Notes under the pieces: model-generated
Databases searched by the model: none
What the model was told of the DNA's origin: nothing
The model's input: only the letters and a program-made list of their open reading frames with translations
Assembly (NCBI RefSeq): GCF_016735595.1
Contig: NZ_JAERRB010000002.1
Location: 186,001 to 250,000, forward strand
Direction: 5' to 3'
Source of the DNA: Chryseolinea lacunae
GTDB taxonomy: Bacteria > Bacteroidota > Bacteroidia > Cytophagales > Cyclobacteriaceae
DNA length: 64,000 bases
Shown here: positions 1 to 8,717 of the stretch, piece after piece
Layout: every line of letters begins with the position of its first letter
Numbering within the stretch: position 1 is the stretch's first letter
Program-made: the position numbers and the translations under genes

Positions 1-594
1 GGCACCCTGCGCAACAAAGGCTATTGCCCTGCGTGGAACGTGCTGGTGCAACTGGGCTGCTGCGACGACACCTACGCGCTGGACAGCGTGGACAAGATGA
101 CGCACAGAAGCTTTATCAATTCCTTTCTCGATTTTCATGACACACAACGTGTGGAGGAAAAACTCTGTGCCGTGTTAAAGCTGTCGCCTGAAGGAGAAGA
201 GATGAAGCGCCTGCGCTGGAGTGGACTGTTCACCAGCGATCCCGTTGGCCTGGCCACGGGCACACCTGCGCAAATTCTTGAACACATCCTCAGCAAGCGA
301 TGGAAACTTATTCCGGGCGACAAAGACCTTATTGTGATGTGGCATCGCTTCCGGTATGAGGCCGATGGAAAAAAGAAAGAAATACAAGCCCACCTCATCG
401 CCACCGGCGAAGACGAAGTGCACACGGCCATGGCCAAAACGGTAGGCCTGCCGGTAGGCATCGCCGCCAAGTTGTTGCTGGAAGGAAAATTCAAAACGCG
501 GGGTGTAGCCATTCCGGTGAAGAAGGAATTCTATGATCCCATTCTGCATGAATTGTCACAGACCGGCATTCACCTGGTGGAGCGCGAATATTAG
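1..594 (+). CDS. Saccharopine dehydrogenase-like C-terminal part (5'-truncated by window)
   Basis: The reading frame is open from base 1 and ends with TAG at 592-594, so about 197 C-terminal residues are visible and the start lies outside the window. The first residues (GTLRNKGYCPAW) match the substrate-domain signature of saccharopine dehydrogenase/reductase proteins (usually GT.R..G). The segment RWSGLFTSDPVG and the late VHTAMAKTVGLPVGIAAKLLLEGK stretch, interrupted here by no gaps, are also typical of the C-terminal domain. Family members interconvert saccharopine with lysine or glutamate semialdehyde using NAD(P). The Rossmann domain is not visible, so the cofactor cannot be judged. The neighbour marC-rnhA is convergent. 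The family call is fairly secure; the exact reaction is inferred. Confidence 0.8.
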   Translation, partial: GTLRNKGYCPAWNVLVQLGCCDDTYALDSVDKMTHRSFINSFLDFHDTQRVEEKLCAVLKLSPEGEEMKRLRWSGLFTSDPVGLATGTPAQILEHILSKRWKLIPGDKDLIVMWHRFRYEADGKKKEIQAHLIATGEDEVHTAMAKTVGLPVGIAAKLLLEGKFKTRGVAIPVKKEFYDPILHELSQTGIHLVEREY

Positions 595-798
595 GAAATC
601 ATGATGGGACAATTCTTCTGTGAATGAAGCTGAGCGAAACCGGCAGCGACACAACATAAGCCAATGTCCACACGAGAGACTGCGTGAGTTCATAAGCAAC
701 CCAAGCCTGCATTGCATAGGCCAGCGGAACATCACCAGTCCGAGAGCATATTGAGGTGAGGACCACGGTGGTGAGCGGCAATAAAAAATTATGCCACC

Positions 799-1263
799 CT
801 ACGCCTCGTTGTTCCGGTTGGCTTCATACCAACGGTCGGTCAGCAGCGCGTGGCCTTCGGCGGCTTGCACGGCCAGTTGGTCGCACCGCTCATTTTCGGG
901 ATGACCGGCGTGGCCTTTTATCCAGACAAACTTGGGTTTGAGTTTCAGGTGGAGGGGAATGTAGCGTTGCCACAAATCGGCGTTTGCTTTCTTGGCAAAA
1001 TTCTTTTTCTGCCAACCCCAGATCCAACCCTTCTCCACCGAGTCGACCACATATTTGGAATCGGAATAGATGGTGATGGGCAGGCCTTCTTTCTTGATGG
1101 CTTCCAGTCCCACAATGACGGCCAGCAATTCCATGCGGTTGTTGGTGGTGAGGCGAAAGCCTTGCGACATTTCTTTGACCGCGCTCTGGAATTTCATGAC
1201 CACACCATAGCCACCCGGTCCGGGATTACCTTGCGCGGCGCCGTCTGTGAAAATACGAATCAT
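799..1263 (-). CDS. rnhA: Ribonuclease HI
   Basis: A 154-residue protein of the normal length for bacterial RNase HI, which cuts the RNA strand of RNA-DNA hybrids in the cytoplasm. The N-terminus IFTDGAAQGNPGPGGYG is the family hallmark. The acidic metal-binding residues are present at D7, E45 (NNRMEL), D68 (YSDSKYV) and D128 (NERCDQLA), with the catalytic-loop histidine at H118 (KGHAGHPEN). The hybrid-binding basic and tryptophan-rich segment GWIWGWQKKNFAKK lies around 79-92, so no key residue is missing. Its ATG overlaps the end of the upstream marC gene by four bases, which suggests translational coupling in a two-gene operon. Confidence 0.95.
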   Translation of the reverse strand: MIRIFTDGAAQGNPGPGGYGVVMKFQSAVKEMSQGFRLTTNNRMELLAVIVGLEAIKKEGLPITIYSDSKYVVDSVEKGWIWGWQKKNFAKKANADLWQRYIPLHLKLKPKFVWIKGHAGHPENERCDQLAVQAAEGHALLTDRWYEANRNNEA

Positions 1264-1832
1264 GAAGGGAACACATTTGATTTAAAGATCTTCACCGCAA
1301 TGGCCAGCAAAATCACACCAAACACACGGCGCAACACGGCAAAGCCAGACTTGCCAATGACGCGCTCCAGCCACGAAGACGAGCGAAGCACGATATATAC
1401 AAAAACAAGATTCAACAAGATACCGATCAATACGTTCCACTCCTGATATACTGCACGAAGGGATAGGATGGTCGTGAGTGTTCCGGCGCCGGCAATAAGG
1501 GGAAACGCCAGCGGCACCACAGAGGCTGAGCCCTTCGCGTCGGGATCGTCTTTGATGAGTGTGATGCCCAGGATCATTTCGAGTGCCACTATGAAAATGA
1601 CGATGGCACCGGCCACAGCAAACGACTGCACATCGAGGCCAAACAGGTGAAGGATGGACTGACCCAGATACAGAAACGACACCATGAGAAATGCCGAAAT
1701 GAGCGTAGCCTTTTCGGCGTGGATGCGCCCTTCACGTTTGCGGATGATGATGATGAAGGGGATGGATCCCAGGATATCGATCACGGAGAAGAGGATCAAC
1801 GTCACCGAAAATATCTCTTTGAGGTCAAGCAT
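1260..1832 (-). CDS. MarC family integral membrane protein
   Basis: About 190 residues with roughly six hydrophobic helices and short loops, matching MarC/UPF0056 proteins of the inner membrane. Diagnostic segments are FSVIDILGSIPF near the N-terminus, a central FPLIAGAGTLTTI and the closing RVFGVILLAIAVKI. Members were once tied to multiple antibiotic resistance, but their transport substrate is not established, so no function is claimed here. ATG at 1832 is preferred over the in-frame TTG at 1838. The gene overlaps rnhA by four bases and is probably co-transcribed with it. Confidence 0.85.
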   Translation of the reverse strand: MLDLKEIFSVTLILFSVIDILGSIPFIIIIRKREGRIHAEKATLISAFLMVSFLYLGQSILHLFGLDVQSFAVAGAIVIFIVALEMILGITLIKDDPDAKGSASVVPLAFPLIAGAGTLTTILSLRAVYQEWNVLIGILLNLVFVYIVLRSSSWLERVIGKSGFAVLRRVFGVILLAIAVKIFKSNVFPS

Positions 1833-1859
1833 AGCCAAAATTTGGGCAAAGCTAAACTA

Positions 1860-1887
1860 AAAATGCCGGACTTTCGCCCGGCATTTT
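1860..1887 (-). terminator. Rho-independent terminator after the porin gene
   Basis: A perfect 10-bp stem (AAAATGCCGG at 1860-1869 with CCGGCATTTT at 1878-1887) encloses an 8-base loop. Read on the minus strand it ends in a T run and sits 27 bases beyond the porin stop codon. It separates the porin from marC-rnhA. Confidence 0.85.
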
Positions 1888-1913
1888 CCTTCTAAACTCT
1901 TGTAAACTTACAC

Positions 1914-3308
1914 TCAGAAGTTTATCTGATACTGCAACACGACCTGTCCTTTGGAGCCGCCCTTCACAATGTCGGCACCCCGGTTCTCGAAGTAGGGACG
2001 GTTCTGATAGTCGAGGCTGATCTTGCTGGTGTGACCTTTGATGAGCCAGTTCACGCCCACGTTCCACACGTTCATCTTGTCTTTCAAACGATCGTAGTTG
2101 CCGGCCTGAATAGATGCGTAGGGCATCAGCGTGCCGTTGCCTTCGCCAAACAAATCTTTCTGCAGCAGGTAGCCCACTTGTGCATACACCACCTTGCCGG
2201 TGCCAAACATGGGGAATGCGTTGCCCTGTGTTCCGGAGAGTCCACCAGGCGCCATGGCAATGCCGTCGGCGGGATTCATCACGCCGTTGTAGCGCAGATA
2301 GTTGGTGCCATAATCAAGATTGAAATAGCCCGCATAGGCAGAGAGTGCTGTTCCTTTTTCGGCATTCAAGGGTGCGTCATAATACAAGGCCACCGACCAC
2401 AAGTTCATGTTGTGATACTGTTGTGTGGCGCCAAGATCGTTTGATGTCCACGTGGCATTTTTTTGCGTGATGAAACCGGCTTCGATGTTGAACACCCTTT
2501 TTTTGCCGAGGTAGGTTCCGGTCATGTAGGGTGTGGTGTTTGCTTCCTTGTCGAAGAAGTTATACATGAAGAAACCTTGATATTGTTTGTGATGTCCTTG
2601 CGTGGCAAAAGTTGCATTCGGTCCGATGACCGGCGGTGTGGCACCGTTGGTGGTGATGGGGAATGGATCGCTCATCACAATGCGGTAGTCAAATTTTCCC
2701 AGTTGACCGCGGGCATACACGCTCAGCTTGCGCGCGAACTCGTCGGTTTGATCGACGGTGGCCTGTGCAAACACGGGCACGTCCATAGTCATGATGGTGC
2801 CGATGCTGGGCTGGCTGAATCGCGACAGACCGTTGGTGATGGTGAGGCCGCCGCCGAGCTTCAGCTTGTCGTTGTCCTTCCACACTTTGTATTCACCCAA
2901 CACATCGTGGAAAAACACCTGGAGTTTCCGGTTGCCGGCGTTGTTTGAGAGAAAGTTGAAGTTGTTCTGGCCAAACTGTGTATAGAAAAACACATGGTCG
3001 GTCAGTTGTCCATAGAATTGGATGCGCGTTCTGCGCAGGCCGATGTCGGTGGTGTTACTGGCCGGTTCTTTCAGCACAGTAGTGCCGGGGTTGCTATCGT
3101 TGTAGCGCAACCACACCTGGTTCAGGAAGGTCCACTTCAGGTAGTGTGTGCCGTCTTCATTCAGTTTCAACCGCAGTTCTTCGATGGCCGGTTTCTTTGC
3201 CGGTGCCGGGGGTGTTGTGGCTTGTGCAGCCGGATCGGTTTGCACCTGGGCATAGGAAGAAATAATTGGGGCCATCATCGCTACAAGGGCAAGTCTTACG
3301 TTTCGCAT
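1914..3308 (-). CDS. Outer membrane porin-like beta-barrel protein
   Basis: A 464-residue protein with an N-terminal signal peptide (hydrophobic segment LALVAMMAPIISSYA, cleavage near residue 20) and then a Pro/Ala/Thr-rich linker. The remainder alternates polar and hydrophobic residues with many aromatic strand ends, as in 16- to 18-strand porins, and ends VVLQYQINF with a terminal phenylalanine that suits BAM-dependent insertion. The segment GLRRTRIQFYGQLTDHVFFYTQFG resembles phosphate-selective porin O/P-type proteins. It probably forms a diffusion channel in the outer membrane; the substrate is unknown. It is monocistronic with its own terminator. Confidence 0.75.
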   Translation of the reverse strand: MRNVRLALVAMMAPIISSYAQVQTDPAAQATTPPAPAKKPAIEELRLKLNEDGTHYLKWTFLNQVWLRYNDSNPGTTVLKEPASNTTDIGLRRTRIQFYGQLTDHVFFYTQFGQNNFNFLSNNAGNRKLQVFFHDVLGEYKVWKDNDKLKLGGGLTITNGLSRFSQPSIGTIMTMDVPVFAQATVDQTDEFARKLSVYARGQLGKFDYRIVMSDPFPITTNGATPPVIGPNATFATQGHHKQYQGFFMYNFFDKEANTTPYMTGTYLGKKRVFNIEAGFITQKNATWTSNDLGATQQYHNMNLWSVALYYDAPLNAEKGTALSAYAGYFNLDYGTNYLRYNGVMNPADGIAMAPGGLSGTQGNAFPMFGTGKVVYAQVGYLLQKDLFGEGNGTLMPYASIQAGNYDRLKDKMNVWNVGVNWLIKGHTSKISLDYQNRPYFENRGADIVKGGSKGQVVLQYQINF

Positions 3309-3604
3309 GTCTTCATTTTTGGTTGTAAAAACGGGGTGCTTTTTCGCGCCCTAAAATTCACGTTTTAGTTTGACAAAACAGCAGTGTTGTTACAATATGT
3401 TGCCGGGGAAACCGGTGGCTGATCAGGGTTTACCCCGATTGCAGAATGACCTGAGTAAAAAAAACTTACGCCTGTTGTGTTTCGTATTTGCCCGCAACCT
3501 TTTTGAAGTCGTGATTAACGCGAATCATAAAAGCATATTTCTCAGATGCTCCTTCTGGGAATGGCGATTTTGCAGTTGCCAACGGTGGCCATGCACGTCA
3601 CGCC
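3309..3604. other. Intergenic region between porin and aminotransferase
   Basis: About 300 bases without a convincing gene. It must contain the porin promoter on the minus strand, but I see no clean TAnnTTTG element. The short open frames across it have no start signal or recognisable product. Confidence 0.5.
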
Positions 3605-4657
3605 TCAAAAATCCTTCAGGATTTTCATCAGCGTTTTGATCTCTTTCTTTTTTAATGCCGGGAAGTTCGCAATGCGAAACGTAGTGGCTTTCCATTCGCC
3701 ATAACCTTCGCCCAGCAGCAGTCCTTCCTTCTTGGCCAATGCCTTGATCTCTTGCAAGGTTGCCGCTTCGCCGGTCACAGGCACCACCGTGTGAGAGTGC
3801 GTGGTCTGATTCGTGATGAGGTGCGCGATCTTCTTGCGCTTGGCCAGGAACTTCACCCACTCGTTGTAACGCTCCACCACTTTTTCCTGCACCTCTTTGA
3901 TGGGGCGGCTGTCTTCCAGCACACGCATCAGCAGATAAATGCCCAGCACATTGGGCGTGAACGGCGTTTGCCATTTGGCCATCATGGCCGTCATGAACGT
4001 GAGGCTGTTGTAGTGTTCTTTTTCGGCAATCACGGCGGCGCGGTCAATGGCATCGGGCGAGCAAATCATGAGGCCGAGGCCCGCGGGCAAGCCAAAACAT
4101 TTTTGCACCGAAGCAAACCAGATGTCGGCCGCTTTGAAGTCGAGCGCGATGCCCGCCATAGACGATGTGGCGTCAACGGCTACAAGGTGTTCGGGATGAT
4201 TTTTCTTGATGCGACGGATCACCGCGTTGGGCACCTGGGTGCCATTGGAGGTTTCGTTCTGGGTGATGCAGATAACACCCGGATCGTTAATGGTGATCTT
4301 GGCGGCGTCAAGCTTCTCTTCCATGCCAAAGGGCATAGCCGTGGCACCGGGATGAAGACGGTGTGTGTATTCGTGCCATTTCTGACCAAAGGCCCCGTTG
4401 TAAAAGTGAAAACTTTTGTCGGTGATGAGCGACTGCGCAATGATCTCCCAGCATTCGGTGGCCGACCCGGTGAAGAACACCGTGTAGGATTGGGGAATGT
4501 TCAGCTTCTCTTTCAACAATGTGATGGTTCGCTCCGACATGGTGACAAACACATCGCTGCGGTGGTTGATGCTCATGATGCCCAGCTTGTGGGCGTCTTT
4601 CACATAGGCCGGAATTTCGTCGTGTACGCGGGAGGGTCCTGGATAGAAGCTGATCAT
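3605..4657 (-). CDS. Class V aminotransferase, phosphoserine aminotransferase-like
   Basis: A 350-residue fold-type I PLP enzyme. The pyridoxal lysine is expected at K186 in SVQKCFG, with the ring-contacting aspartate at D162 in VDATSS. The N-terminal YPGPSRV and GIMSINHRSD follow the phosphoserine/alanine-glyoxylate aminotransferase pattern, and FTGSATECWE is the cofactor phosphate region. Length fits SerC-like enzymes. It probably moves an amino group from glutamate or serine to a keto acid, and phosphoserine synthesis is a plausible role. No serA-like gene is adjacent, so the substrate is not settled by context. Confidence 0.8.
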   Translation of the reverse strand: MISFYPGPSRVHDEIPAYVKDAHKLGIMSINHRSDVFVTMSERTITLLKEKLNIPQSYTVFFTGSATECWEIIAQSLITDKSFHFYNGAFGQKWHEYTHRLHPGATAMPFGMEEKLDAAKITINDPGVICITQNETSNGTQVPNAVIRRIKKNHPEHLVAVDATSSMAGIALDFKAADIWFASVQKCFGLPAGLGLMICSPDAIDRAAVIAEKEHYNSLTFMTAMMAKWQTPFTPNVLGIYLLMRVLEDSRPIKEVQEKVVERYNEWVKFLAKRKKIAHLITNQTTHSHTVVPVTGEAATLQEIKALAKKEGLLLGEGYGEWKATTFRIANFPALKKKEIKTLMKILKDF

Positions 4658-4778
4658 TGGGAAAAATAGTTATGCGTGCATGTCACAGCCTTAACGACGT
4701 TTCTCACCCTTTGGATGTGGGCGGCAGGAGAAAAAGTCACACGGCGTGCTGCTGATTTTTTAAAGACTGATTTTTACG

Positions 4779-5201
4779 TCACTTCGGCGCGATGAGGTAG
4801 TTCAGGGCCAGGGCATATCCTTCCATGCCAAAGCCGGTGAGCATGCCGGCGCATTTCGACGTGATGAGGCTCTTGTGACGGAATTCCTCGCGGGCATACA
4901 CGTTCGAGATGTGTACTTCCACCACGGGCGTTTTAATGCCCCCGATGGCGTCGTGAATGGCCACCGACGTGTGCGTGTAGGCGCCCGCGTTGATCACAAT
5001 GCCGTCAAAGCTAAACCCCACCTCGTGCAGTTTGTTCACGATCTCGCCCTCTACGTTCGACTGATAGTAGTGCAGCGTGTGCTCCGGGAACCTCGCCTTC
5101 AGGGTTTCAAAAAACGCTTCGAACGACTGGCTTCCGTAGATGGAGGTTTCACGCTTGCCCAGCAGGTTTAGGTTGGGACCGTTGATGATCTGGATATTCA
5201 T
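4779..5201 (-). CDS. aroQ: Type II 3-dehydroquinate dehydratase
   Basis: A 140-residue protein of standard length for the dodecameric type II enzyme, which dehydrates 3-dehydroquinate to 3-dehydroshikimate in the shikimate pathway. It opens with the signature INGPNLNLLGKRE. The catalytic tyrosine is Y22 in SIYG, the INAGAYTHTSVAIHDAI substrate-binding block is intact, and the active-site histidine is H97 in VEVHISN. No aro gene is adjacent. It is divergent from xerD. Confidence 0.95.
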   Translation of the reverse strand: MNIQIINGPNLNLLGKRETSIYGSQSFEAFFETLKARFPEHTLHYYQSNVEGEIVNKLHEVGFSFDGIVINAGAYTHTSVAIHDAIGGIKTPVVEVHISNVYAREEFRHKSLITSKCAGMLTGFGMEGYALALNYLIAPK

Positions 5202-5278
5202 GCAAAAAAGGGTTCAGGGCTGAATGCCGAACGGAAAGTTACGGGCTGCCGGGCAAATAAAAAATTTCAGGTTTGCGT

Positions 5279-5286
5279 TACCTTTG
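5279..5286 (+). promoter_or_regulatory. Bacteroidota-type -7 element before xerD
   Basis: TACCTTTG matches the phylum's TAnnTTTG -7 consensus exactly and lies 34 bases before the xerD ATG. No well-spaced TTTG -33 element is evident. It favours the ATG at 5321 over the more upstream in-frame start at 5273, which would lie before the promoter. Confidence 0.5.
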
Positions 5287-5320
5287 TGCTGCGCGTGCGC
5301 ACGTTCGCCGGGCAGCCTTC

Positions 5321-6229
5321 ATGAACTGGGACCTTCACATCAAACATTTCACGCACTACCTCAAGATCGAACGGTCGCTGTCGGCAAATTCCATCGAGGC
5401 CTATGTGCACGATGTGTCGTTGCTGAAACAATTTGTGGGCATGTCCTATCCGCAAACCACACCGCTCACACTCACCACCAAGCAGTGTCAGCATTTTTTG
5501 CAATATGTGAACGAGCTGGGCATGAGTGCCCACAGCCAGGCCCGCATCCTGTCGGGGTTGAAATCGTTCTATAAATATTTGTTGTTTGAATCGCTGGTAG
5601 AGAAAGATCCCACGGCCCTGCTGGAAGGACCCAAGCTGGGCCGGAAACTTCCCGACACCCTGAGCTATCCGGAAATTGAAAAACTATTGCTGGCCATCGA
5701 TCAATCCAAACCCGAGGGCGCGCGCAACCGGGCCATGCTGGAAGTGCTCTACAGTTCGGGGTTGCGTGTGAGCGAGCTGGTAGACCTGAAGGTGAACAAC
5801 GTGCACGCCGACATCGGCTTTCTGCGTGTGGTGGGCAAAGGAAACAAAGAACGCCTCGTGCCCATTGGCCGCGACGCGCTCAAATACATGATGCTCTATG
5901 TGAACGAGGTGCGGGGCAAGGCACCACACAAACCGGCGCAGAAAGGATTTGAGGGCTTTGTGTTCCTGAACCGGAATGGAAAAAAGCTCACCCGCGTCAT
6001 GATCTTCACCATCATCAAAAACCTGGCGCTGGAAACGGGACTCAACAAAACCATCAGCCCACACACCTTTCGCCACTCGTTTGCCACACACCTCATCGAA
6101 GGCGGGGCCGACCTGCGCGCCGTGCAGGAAATGCTGGGCCACGAATCCATCACCACCACCGAGATTTATACGCACCTCGACCGCGACTATTTGCGCCAGG
6201 TGATCAAGGAATTTCACCCGCGTTCGTAG
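5321..6229 (+). CDS. xerD: Tyrosine recombinase XerD/XerC
   Basis: A 302-residue recombinase. The N-terminal SAM-like core-binding domain covers about 1-100 (FTHYLKIERSLSANSIEAY) and the catalytic domain about 115-295. All six catalytic positions are present: R149 (SSGLRVSEL), K173 (GKGNKER), H248 and R251 (HTFRHSFATHL), H274 (LGHESI) and the nucleophile Y283 (IYTHL). XerCD-type enzymes resolve chromosome dimers at dif during division. The core-domain gene ftsK lies in the same window at 27955-30429. No integration or att signature surrounds it, so it reads as the housekeeping enzyme; XerC versus XerD cannot be separated by eye. Confidence 0.92.
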   Translation: MNWDLHIKHFTHYLKIERSLSANSIEAYVHDVSLLKQFVGMSYPQTTPLTLTTKQCQHFLQYVNELGMSAHSQARILSGLKSFYKYLLFESLVEKDPTALLEGPKLGRKLPDTLSYPEIEKLLLAIDQSKPEGARNRAMLEVLYSSGLRVSELVDLKVNNVHADIGFLRVVGKGNKERLVPIGRDALKYMMLYVNEVRGKAPHKPAQKGFEGFVFLNRNGKKLTRVMIFTIIKNLALETGLNKTISPHTFRHSFATHLIEGGADLRAVQEMLGHESITTTEIYTHLDRDYLRQVIKEFHPRS

Positions 6230-6265
6230 ACGCATGGCCCCAAATTCTTTTGTACCTTCGCGCCC

Positions 6266-6820
6266 ATGAAGAAGATCGGATTTTTGATGGTATGCAGCCT
6301 CGTCGTTATGACGGCTTCGCTGCGCGCACAAACCACGGTGGAAACCCACACCGGGAAGGGGGTTGACCTGACCGTCTACAAAACATTTACCGTGGCCAAA
6401 GGCGAATTCATGACGCCACCCGATGAACGCAACATCTCCGAAGAGTCGCTGTTCAAGACCATAAAAAAATCGATCATCGAAGAATTGGAAATGCGGGGCT
6501 ACACCTACGTGGAAGACTCCACGGCGCAGCTGGTGGTGAGCTATGTGGCCGGTGGCTACAACTATACCGACGGTGGCGTGAACGGTCCGTTGGGCCAGAC
6601 CCCGGCCAGCAACGGCACCCAGCTCGATCAGCCCCGGGCCTGGTCGCGCGAAACCCGCGAAGGCATGATGATGATCGACATCGACGACGCACACTCCAAA
6701 AAAGAACTCTGGAAGGCTTCTGCCAACCTCACGCTCGACGGCGCCGACCTGCACCGCGCACTGGATGCATCGGTGTATAAGGCGTTCAAAAAATTTCCCA
6801 AGCGCAAAAAGAAAAAGTAG
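6266..6820 (+). CDS. DUF4136-like exported protein
   Basis: 184 residues with a Sec signal peptide (FLMVCSLVVMTASLRA, cleavage before QTT). The mature part begins with the DUF4136 pattern (DLTVYKTFTV), followed by a central helix IIEELEMRGYTYVEDSTAQLVVSYV, which is typical of these periplasmic proteins of unknown function. The C-terminus is a lysine-rich tail. A near-consensus TACCTTCG at 6253-6260 lies just before the ATG, so the leader would be very short. pyrD follows after 12 bases, so the two may share a transcript. Confidence 0.7.
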   Translation: MKKIGFLMVCSLVVMTASLRAQTTVETHTGKGVDLTVYKTFTVAKGEFMTPPDERNISEESLFKTIKKSIIEELEMRGYTYVEDSTAQLVVSYVAGGYNYTDGGVNGPLGQTPASNGTQLDQPRAWSRETREGMMMIDIDDAHSKKELWKASANLTLDGADLHRALDASVYKAFKKFPKRKKKK

Positions 6821-6832
6821 TCATCACGCCGA

Positions 6833-7870
6833 ATGTATAAAGCACTCATCCGCCCCCTGCTGTTCACCGTCGATCCGGAAAAAATCCATCACATCGTTTT
6901 TCGTGTTCTTCAATTCACGGGAAAAATCCCCGGCGCCAAAGCGTTGTTGCGTTTGTTCTACGCCTATGAGCATCCGTCGCTACAGCGCAAGCTGTTTGGC
7001 ATCACCTTCAAGAACCCTGTAGGCCTCGCGGCAGGCTTCGACAAAGATGCGCGCCTCATCGATGAAATGGCCAGCCTTGGCTTTGGCAGCATCGAGATCG
7101 GCACGCTCACCCCGCTGGCACAACCCGGCAACGACAAACCCCGATTGTTTCGCCTTCCGCACGACGGCGCCCTCATCAACCGCATGGGCTTCAACAACGA
7201 AGGTGTGGAGACTGCGGTGAAACGCCTGAAGCAACGCTCGTCGTCGGTGGTGGTGGGCGGCAACATCGGCAAGAACAAAGTGACACCCAACGAGCAGGCC
7301 AACGACGACTATGCAAAAGCCTTTGAAGCGCTCTATGAATATGTAGACTACTTTGTCATTAACGTGAGCTCGCCCAACACACCGGGCCTGCGCGCGTTGC
7401 AAGAAAAAGAACCGTTGGGAAAACTGATGGCCTACATCAAACAGCTGAGCGACGCCAAGCCTCAACCCAAACCCGTGCTGCTAAAAATTGCACCGGACCT
7501 CACACCCGAACAACTGCACGACATCGTAGACATTCTGAAAGCCACACGCACCGACGGCATCATTGCCACCAACACCACCATTTCGCGCGATGGCCTCAAC
7601 ACCCCCAAGGCAACACTCGACCAAATCGGCAACGGTGGCCTTAGCGGCCGGCCGCTCACGAAACGGTCCACGGAAGTGATCCGCTATTTGCGCACGGCAC
7701 TTGGTCCCACATTTCCCATCATCGCCGTGGGCGGCATCTTCACCGCCGAAGATGCCCTGGAGAAAATCGACGCCGGCGCCGACCTCATCCAACTCTACAC
7801 AGGCTTTATCTACGAAGGCCCGGGGGTTGTGAAACGCATCAACAAGGGACTTGTGAAGCGCAGCGCTTAG
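6833..7870 (+). CDS. pyrD: Quinone-dependent dihydroorotate dehydrogenase (class 2)
   Basis: A 345-residue FMN enzyme oxidising dihydroorotate to orotate in pyrimidine synthesis, with electrons passing to membrane quinone. The N-terminal helices (about 1-45, [19 protein letters not shown]) form the class 2 membrane-association region. The catalytic serine is S180 in [10 protein letters not shown], which marks class 2; class 1 enzymes use cysteine. [15 protein letters not shown] and the phosphate-binding [20 protein letters not shown] are intact. pyrF, the last UMP-pathway step, lies separately at 26353-27171. Confidence 0.95.
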   Translation: MYKALIRPLLFTVDPEKIHHIVFRVLQFTGKIPGAKALLRLFYAYEHPSLQRKLFGITFKNPVGLAAGFDKDARLIDEMASLGFGSIEIGTLTPLAQPGNDKPRLFRLPHDGALINRMGFNNEGVETAVKRLKQRSSSVVVGGNIGKNKVTPNEQANDDYAKAFEALYEYVDYFVINVSSPNTPGLRALQEKEPLGKLMAYIKQLSDAKPQPKPVLLKIAPDLTPEQLHDIVDILKATRTDGIIATNTTISRDGLNTPKATLDQIGNGGLSGRPLTKRSTEVIRYLRTALGPTFPIIAVGGIFTAEDALEKIDAGADLIQLYTGFIYEGPGVVKRINKGLVKRSA

Positions 7871-7911
7871 ATTTTTGCATTCGTAGATCGTAGCAACGCC
7901 ACACATAAAAA

Positions 7912-7939
7912 AAGGGAATGATCACACGACCATTCCCTT
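7912..7939. terminator. Bidirectional terminator between pyrD and the lipoprotein gene
   Basis: A perfect 9-bp stem (AAGGGAATG, 7912-7920, with CATTCCCTT, 7931-7939) encloses a 10-base loop, with an A run on the left and a T run on the right. It can serve both convergent genes. Confidence 0.85.
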
Positions 7940-7960
7940 ACATACTTTTTTTGAAAATCG

Positions 7961-8422
7961 TTAGACCTTCTTCTCAAAATTGATCGTGGCCTTGATGGTG
8001 CCCGATACTTCGATTTGTGTATCGGGATCGGTGTAGTTGTCTTGCTTTTCGATGTAGATCACCAGTTTAGAATCGGTGAGTTCTTTAATGGTGTAGGTGC
8101 CCGACAGATCGATGAAGTCGGTGCTGAAGGTGAGCGACACCGTGAGTTTGTCGTTGTTCTGCGACCATGTGCCGGTAGAAGGAACGCCATCGTCGGTGAT
8201 GGTGGCCGTGCCGTCTGCCTTGAACTCAACGATGGCATCGAAGTCGTCATCGGTCTGATCAAAAGGAACGGGAACGCCTTGCAGGGTGATGTTTGCTGAA
8301 GCGGATGTGCCTTGCCATTTTCCAACCACGGAAGGGAACGTCTTGTCTTCGTCTTTGCACGAAAACATCGTGCAGGTTATTAGCAAAACAAAAGAGAGGA
8401 GGGATGCGATGCGGGAGGTCAT
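7961..8422 (-). CDS. Lipocalin-like lipoprotein
   Basis: 153 residues from the ATG at 8422, with a lipoprotein signal ending TMFSC so that C22 would be lipidated, followed by charged KDEDK. The mature part (VVGKWQGTSA..., FKADGTATITDDG, GTWSQNNDKLTVSL, GTYTIKELTDSKLVI) follows the beta-strand rhythm of the lipocalin-like domains frequent in Bacteroidota lipoproteins. It is probably anchored in the outer or inner membrane. Ligand and function are unknown. The upstream extension to 8542 lacks a signal peptide and was rejected. Confidence 0.72.
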   Translation of the reverse strand: MTSRIASLLSFVLLITCTMFSCKDEDKTFPSVVGKWQGTSASANITLQGVPVPFDQTDDDFDAIVEFKADGTATITDDGVPSTGTWSQNNDKLTVSLTFSTDFIDLSGTYTIKELTDSKLVIYIEKQDNYTDPDTQIEVSGTIKATINFEKKV

Positions 8423-8444
8423 ATGCAGTGTAGTTTTAATGTTG

Positions 8445-8452
8445 TAAAGATA
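8445..8452 (-). promoter_or_regulatory. Near-consensus -7 element for the lipoprotein gene
   Basis: On the minus strand this reads TATCTTTA, one base from TAnnTTTG, 22 bases before the ATG at 8422. It supports that start. Confidence 0.35.
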
Positions 8453-8717
8453 CTTCCCAAAGGTCGTGCCGGAAAGCCACACGATGACCAAAGGCCGGAG
8501 ACGTCGACCAATGCACAAGGCGACAAGAGCAGCGTGCTGCAAAAAAGGGGTTGTGGTCGGGAATGCAGGGTTGGGATGGAGTGATGGAGAAAACGAACCC
8601 TGTCACCCAATCGACGACACGTCTGTTCCCCTGGGGCGTAACCACACAAACGCAACACCCGTATTCATTCAGCATTCAGAGTTTCAGTATATTCGCATTC
8701 CAGCCTAAACTTGCTTC

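Noticed and set aside
599-781. A 60-residue hydrophobic minus-strand frame between the first gene and rnhA
   Set aside because: It is short, has no promoter or convincing start and no family. It could be a remnant of a membrane protein but is not supportable.
5321-6229. XerD-like recombinase as a mobile-element integrase
   Set aside because: Neighbours are housekeeping genes, no att-like repeats or tRNA are present, and the N-terminal domain fits the dif recombinase.
5684-6754. A 356-residue minus-strand frame across xerD and the DUF4136 gene
   Set aside because: It overlaps two real genes completely and shows only complement-of-codon composition.
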